Below are positions 60,167-64,000 of a stretch of 64,000 nucleotides of DNA, in pieces (the first letter of the stretch is position 1; each line of letters opens with the position of its first letter). Both the position numbers and the translations under genes were made by a program. The DNA lies in assembly GCF_003627215.1 (NCBI RefSeq), contig NZ_CP032677.1:434001-498000 (forward strand), read 5' to 3'. The notes below the pieces were generated by a model. The model did not search any database. It saw only the letters and a program-made list of their open reading frames with translations, and was not told the DNA's origin. The DNA is from Pseudomonas sp. Leaf58 (GTDB taxonomy: Bacteria > Pseudomonadota > Gammaproteobacteria > Pseudomonadales > Pseudomonadaceae).

Positions 60167-61216
60167 ATGGATATCAAGAGCGCGTTGAGCCGTATCGTCG
60201 GCCAGCTGGACCTTTCTACCGAAGAAATGCGCGATGTGATGCGCCAGATCATGACCGGCCAGTGCAGCGAGGCGCAGATCGGTGCCTTTCTGATGGGCAT
60301 GCGCATGAAAAGCGAAAGCATCGATGAAATCGTCGGTGCGGTGTCGGTGATGCGCGAGCTGGCAGACAAGGTTGAACTGCAAACCCTCGACGGCGTAGTC
60401 GATATCGTCGGCACCGGCGGTGATGGCGCGAACATCTTCAACGTGTCCACTGCCTCGTCGTTCGTCCTGGCCGCAGCGGGTTGCACCGTGGCCAAGCACG
60501 GCAACCGCGCAGTGTCGGGCAAGAGCGGTAGTGCTGACCTGCTGGAAGCCGCTGGCATCTACCTGAACCTAACCCCTGTTCAGGTGGCGCGCTGCATCGA
60601 TAGCTTGGGCATCGGCTTCATGTTCGCGCAAAGCCACCACTCGGCCATGAAACATGCAGCCGGCCCGCGTCGCGACCTGGGCTTGCGTACCCTGTTCAAC
60701 ATGCTCGGCCCGCTTACGAATCCGGCTGGGGTGAAGCACCAGGTGGTCGGTGTGTTCGCGCAAGCCCTGTGCCGCCCGCTGGCCGAGGTGCTGCAGCGCC
60801 TGGGGAGCAAGCATGTGCTGGTTGTGCACTCCAAGGACGGCCTGGACGAGTTCAGCTTGGCGGCACCGACCTTTGTTGCCGAACTGAAAAACGACCAGAT
60901 CAGCGAATACTGGGTAGAGCCCGAAGACCTTGGCATGAAAAGCCAGAGCCTGCACGGCCTGGCGGTCGAGAACCCGCAGGCGTCGTTGGAGCTCATCCGT
61001 GATGCACTGGGGCGGCGCAAGACCGAGAATGGGCAGAAGGCTGCCGAGATGATTGTGCTGAATGCCGGTGCCGCGCTGTATGCGGCGGACCATGCCATGA
61101 GCCTGAAGTCGGGCGTAGAACTGGCCCATGATGTTCTGCACACGGGCCTGGCCTGGGAGAAGCTGCAGGAATTGGGTGCCTTTACTGCAGTATTCAAGGT
61201 GGAGAACGAAGCATGA
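60167..61216 (+). CDS. trpD: Anthranilate phosphoribosyltransferase
   Basis: Transfers phosphoribose from PRPP to anthranilate. 349 residues; PRPP-binding [17 protein letters not shown] and [23 protein letters not shown] lies six bases before the ATG at 60167. It overlaps trpC by 4 bp. Confidence 0.97.
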   Translation: MDIKSALSRIVGQLDLSTEEMRDVMRQIMTGQCSEAQIGAFLMGMRMKSESIDEIVGAVSVMRELADKVELQTLDGVVDIVGTGGDGANIFNVSTASSFVLAAAGCTVAKHGNRAVSGKSGSADLLEAAGIYLNLTPVQVARCIDSLGIGFMFAQSHHSAMKHAAGPRRDLGLRTLFNMLGPLTNPAGVKHQVVGVFAQALCRPLAEVLQRLGSKHVLVVHSKDGLDEFSLAAPTFVAELKNDQISEYWVEPEDLGMKSQSLHGLAVENPQASLELIRDALGRRKTENGQKAAEMIVLNAGAALYAADHAMSLKSGVELAHDVLHTGLAWEKLQELGAFTAVFKVENEA

Positions 61217-62046
61217 GCGTGCCGACGGTGCTGGAAAGGATCATTGCCCGCAAGTTCCAGGAAGTGGCTGAGCGCAGCGCGCGCGTAAGCCTTGCTGAAC
61301 TCGAAGGCCTGGCCAAGGCTGCCGACGCGCCGCGTGGTTTCGCCAATGCGCTGATCGAGCAGGCCAAGCGCAAGCAGCCGGCGGTGATTGCCGAAATCAA
61401 GAAGGCCTCGCCAAGCAAAGGCGTGATTCGCGAGCATTTTGTGCCGGCGGAAATCGCCGTCAGCTACGAGAAGGGCGGTGCCACCTGCCTGTCGGTGCTG
61501 ACCGATGTGGACTACTTCCAAGGCGCCGATGAATACCTGCAGCAAGCCCGTGCGGCAGTGTCACTGCCGGTGATCCGCAAAGACTTCATGGTCGATCCTT
61601 ACCAGATCATCGAAGCCCGTGCCTTGGGCGCCGACTGCGTGCTGCTGATCGTGTCGGCGCTGGATGACGTGAAGATGGCTGAACTGGCGGCCACCGCCAA
61701 GGATGTCGGCCTCGATGTGCTGGTAGAAGTACACGATGGCGATGAGCTGGAGCGGGCGCTGAAAACCCTCGATACGCCATTGGTGGGGGTAAACAACCGC
61801 AACCTGCACACCTTCGAGGTAAGCCTTGAAACCACCCTCGACCTGTTGCCGCGCATTCCACGGGATCGCCTGGCGATTACCGAGAGCGGTATCTTGAACC
61901 GGGCCGATGTCGAGCTGATGGCAATCAACGAGGTCTACTCGTTCCTGGTGGGTGAGGCGTTCATGCGCGCTGAACAACCAGGGCTGGAGTTGCAGCGGTT
62001 GTTCTTCCCGGAACAAGTGAAGAAAACTGTTCAGCAATTGGACTGA
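61213..62046 (+). CDS. trpC: Indole-3-glycerol phosphate synthase
   Basis: Ring-closure step of Trp synthesis. 277 residues, TIM barrel: [41 protein letters not shown] and AITESGI motifs. It is monofunctional, not fused to TrpF. Followed by a strong terminator. Confidence 0.97.
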   Translation: MSVPTVLERIIARKFQEVAERSARVSLAELEGLAKAADAPRGFANALIEQAKRKQPAVIAEIKKASPSKGVIREHFVPAEIAVSYEKGGATCLSVLTDVDYFQGADEYLQQARAAVSLPVIRKDFMVDPYQIIEARALGADCVLLIVSALDDVKMAELAATAKDVGLDVLVEVHDGDELERALKTLDTPLVGVNNRNLHTFEVSLETTLDLLPRIPRDRLAITESGILNRADVELMAINEVYSFLVGEAFMRAEQPGLELQRLFFPEQVKKTVQQLD

Positions 62047-62053
62047 GCAAACC

Positions 62054-62079
62054 AAGCCGGCGTTACTGCCGGCTTTTTT
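62054..62079 (+). terminator. trpGDC terminator
   Basis: AAGCCGGC-GTTACT-GCCGGCTT followed by Ts; a textbook intrinsic terminator 8 bases after the trpC stop. Confidence 0.95.
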
Positions 62080-62092
62080 GTATGCCTGGAAT

Positions 62093-62168
62093 GGCCCTTT
62101 CGCGGGCAAGCCCGCTCCTACAATGGATACGCGTCCTGTTGTAGCGGGTTCACCCGCGAAGAGGTCGG
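62093..62168. repeat. REP pair, family A, degenerate
   Basis: Arms GGCCCTTTCGCGGGCAAGCC... and ...GCGGGTTCACCCGCGAAGAG flank CTCCTACAA...TTGTAG between trpC and the lipoate-ligase-like gene. Confidence 0.88.
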
Positions 62169-62193
62169 TGAAAACAACAACATAGGTGGATCA

Positions 62194-62898
62194 ATGACCG
62201 ATCAACCCCTGGCCCTGACCGTTGAACAAGGGCTGCACGCCGAACAGGAACTGCTAGCCGCCGTCTGCCGCGGCGAACGCGACAGTGGCGTGCTGTTCTG
62301 GCGCCCCACCGACCATGCCTTGGTCATGCCCCGGCGCATGAGCCGCCTGGACAATTTCGAGGCCGCCTGCGCCGAACTGGCCATCGCCGGCTGGCCGGTG
62401 CTGTTGCGCGAAACCGGTGGGGAGCCGGTGCCGCAGTCACATTCGACGGTGAACGTTGCGTTGGTCTATGTTGCCCCACGTAGTGAGGGCGACCACGGCC
62501 GTATCGAGAATGCCTACGAGCGCCTGTGCCTGCCGCTGTGCGATGTGCTGCGCGGGTGGGGCGGGGTGGCGTCGGTGGGGGAAATCGACGGTGCTTTCTG
62601 CGATGGTCGCTACAACGTCAACCTCAACGGCCGCAAACTGGTCGGCACTGCCCAACGCTGGCGCCAGGGGCTGGGCGGCAAGCGCCCGGTGGTGTTGGTG
62701 CACGGTGCGCTGTTGCTGGACAACGAACGTGAGTCGATGGTGGCGGCGGTAAACCGCTTCAACGAGTGCTGCGAGTTGGAACAGCGCTGCCGCGCTGACG
62801 CGCACATCGCCTTGCACGAGGTGGCACCCGAGGCACCCTGGTTCGAGCATCTGTCGCAGGCCTATGCCAAGGTACTGGCCGACCTGCCCAAGGACTAG
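62194..62898 (+). CDS. Lipoate-protein ligase A-fold protein
   Basis: 234 residues of the biotin/lipoate A/B ligase family. The lipoyl-binding motif is [14 protein letters not shown] (about residues 69-82) and the catalytic-type lysine lies in [12 protein letters not shown] (about 150). It is shorter than full LplA and lacks its C-terminal domain, so it may be a lipoyl or octanoyl transferase rather than an ATP-dependent ligase. Its stop overlaps the convergent vfr stop by 4 bases. The exact reaction is not assigned. Confidence 0.8.
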   Translation: MTDQPLALTVEQGLHAEQELLAAVCRGERDSGVLFWRPTDHALVMPRRMSRLDNFEAACAELAIAGWPVLLRETGGEPVPQSHSTVNVALVYVAPRSEGDHGRIENAYERLCLPLCDVLRGWGGVASVGEIDGAFCDGRYNVNLNGRKLVGTAQRWRQGLGGKRPVVLVHGALLLDNERESMVAAVNRFNECCELEQRCRADAHIALHEVAPEAPWFEHLSQAYAKVLADLPKD

Positions 62899-63539
62899 CG
62901 GGTACCGTAGACCACCATGGTCTTGCCTTTGACCTGCACCAGGCTGCGCTCTTCAAGGTCTTTGAGGACGCGGCCGACCATTTCCCGGGAGCAACCGACG
63001 ATACGGCCGATTTCCTGACGGGTGATTTTGATCTGCATGCCGTCGGGATGGGTCATGGCGTCGGGTTGCTTGCACAGCTCCAGCAGGCAACGGGCAACGC
63101 GCCCGGTGACGTCGAAGAATGCCAGGTCACCGACCTTGCGGGTGGTGTTGCGTAGGCGTTGGGCCATCTGGCTGCCCAGGGCGTAGAGAATCTCCGGGTC
63201 TTGCCGGGCGAGTTCGCGAAATTTTTCGTAACTGATTTCGGCTACCTCGCATTCGGTCTTGGCGCGTACCCAGGCACTGCGCTGCTGAACACCGTCAGTG
63301 GGCTCGAACAGGCCCAGTTCGCCGAAGAAATCACCATTGTTCAGGTAGGCGATGATCATTTCATGGCCTTCGTCGTCTTCGATCAGGACAGTGACCGAAC
63401 CCTTGATGATGAACGACAGTGTTTCGGCCCGGTCGCCGGCGCAGATAATGTTATTTTTGGCGGTGTAGCGGCGGCGTTGGCAGTGCACCAGCAGCCTGTC
63501 GATGTTCTTGATCTTGGCGGGTAGGGCGGAGGCAACCAT
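62895..63539 (-). CDS. vfr: cAMP receptor protein Vfr/Crp
   Basis: Global regulator of 214 residues. The cAMP pocket has the phosphate-binding cassette [20 protein letters not shown], and the C-terminal helix-turn-helix is [24 protein letters not shown], almost identical to E. coli Crp. The ATG at 63539 has AGGA seven bases upstream; the preceding GTG is rejected. Divergent from the osmC-like gene. Confidence 0.96.
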   Translation of the reverse strand: MVASALPAKIKNIDRLLVHCQRRRYTAKNNIICAGDRAETLSFIIKGSVTVLIEDDEGHEMIIAYLNNGDFFGELGLFEPTDGVQQRSAWVRAKTECEVAEISYEKFRELARQDPEILYALGSQMAQRLRNTTRKVGDLAFFDVTGRVARCLLELCKQPDAMTHPDGMQIKITRQEIGRIVGCSREMVGRVLKDLEERSLVQVKGKTMVVYGTR

Positions 63540-63729
63540 CACGAAATCCTGTTCGATACAACCTATAGGCTTTTATAGAGGTTGGCTGGCGACCAGCGCC
63601 AGTCATTTGGCGCCAGCTTATCAGACACTACAGGATGTTTCGGTATTAAACCGCCACGTCTCGTACTTTTCCCACAGCCGTACAAGGTCTAAGCTGACAC
63701 CCTTTTCCGAAAATCAGGAGTCCAGATAG

Positions 63730-64000
63730 ATGAAGGCACGTATCCAGTGGGCCGGTGAGGCGATGTTCCTCGGCGAATCGGGGAGCGGCCATGTCGTCGT
63801 GATGGACGGCCCGCCCGAGGCCGGCGGCCGCAACCTGGGTGTGCGCCCAATGGAGATGCTGTTGTTGGGCTTGGGTGGCTGCAGCAGCTTTGATGTGGTG
63901 AGCATCCTGAAGAAGTCGCGCCAGGCAGTAGAAAGCTGCGAAGCGTTCCTGGAGGCCGAGCGCGCCAGTGAAGACCCGAAGGTGTTCACCAAGATCCACA
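63730..64000 (+). CDS. OsmC-family protein, 3' end outside window
   Basis: About 90 residues visible: MKARIQWAGEAMFLG, then GPPEAGGRNLGVRPMEMLL and LGLGGCSSFDVVSILKK. The cysteine in GGCSSFD is the family peroxidatic position. AGGAG is nine bases before the ATG. Likely a thiol peroxidase or an OsmC-like protein of the YhfA group; the second cysteine lies beyond the window. Confidence 0.88.
   Translation, partial: MKARIQWAGEAMFLGESGSGHVVVMDGPPEAGGRNLGVRPMEMLLLGLGGCSSFDVVSILKKSRQAVESCEAFLEAERASEDPKVFTKIH

Overview
The window is chromosomal DNA of a fluorescent pseudomonad, almost certainly the Pseudomonas putida group. Gene content and order (acyl-CoA dehydrogenase, rsmY, pqq cluster, davBA, rpoD-dnaG-rpsU, prkA-yeaH-spoVR, lptD-surA-pdxA-ksgA-apaGH, trpE / trpGDC, vfr) match from memory the region of P. 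putida KT2440 around PP_0369 to PP_0425. Protein lengths agree with that species, GC is high, and the intergenic gaps carry Pseudomonas-type REP palindromes. There is no prophage, insertion sequence, CRISPR array or rRNA operon. It is mostly core genome.

Left part (1-17.2 kb): the end of a membrane diguanylate cyclase gene; an acyl-CoA dehydrogenase behind a perfect 16-bp operator-like palindrome; the Gac/Rsm small RNA rsmY with its GacA box; a divergent LysR regulator / class III aminotransferase pair; a Pmp3-type micro-membrane protein; the PQQ biosynthesis cluster pqqF-A-B-C-D-E plus an S9 peptidase; the lysine catabolic pair davB-davA; an Lrp/AsnC regulator; and a CAU-anticodon tRNA.

Middle (17.2-45.1 kb): a sensor with PAS, GGDEF and EAL domains; the macromolecular synthesis operon rpsU-dnaG-rpoD; tsaD, plsY, folB, folK and cca; the stress module prkA-yeaH-spoVR; the envelope/translation operon lptD-surA-pdxA-ksgA-apaG-apaH-glpE; and the cell-wall recycling kinase/uridylyltransferase amgK-murU with a DnaJ-domain protein.

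Right part (45.1-64 kb): a DUF3530 protein; a hybrid-free two-component pair (periplasmic-binding sensor kinase and LuxR-type regulator) immediately before a polyamine-type ABC transporter operon; rpe-gph-trpE; the GDSL autotransporter esterase; trpGDC; a lipoate-ligase-fold protein; vfr/crp; and the start of an osmC-like gene.

The most interesting observations are regulatory. (i) The trpE leader peptide, with a Trp-Arg-Trp motif, is encoded in frame as the C-terminus of gph, and a paralogous 22-codon leader with a promoter of the same layout precedes trpGDC on the far side of the esterase gene. (ii) A perfect 20-bp palindrome with GacA-box architecture lies between the LuxR-type regulator gene and the ABC operon, suggesting that the pair controls the transporter. 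(iii) Further strong dyads lie before the acyl-CoA dehydrogenase, the Lrp gene and in the prkA-glpE gap.
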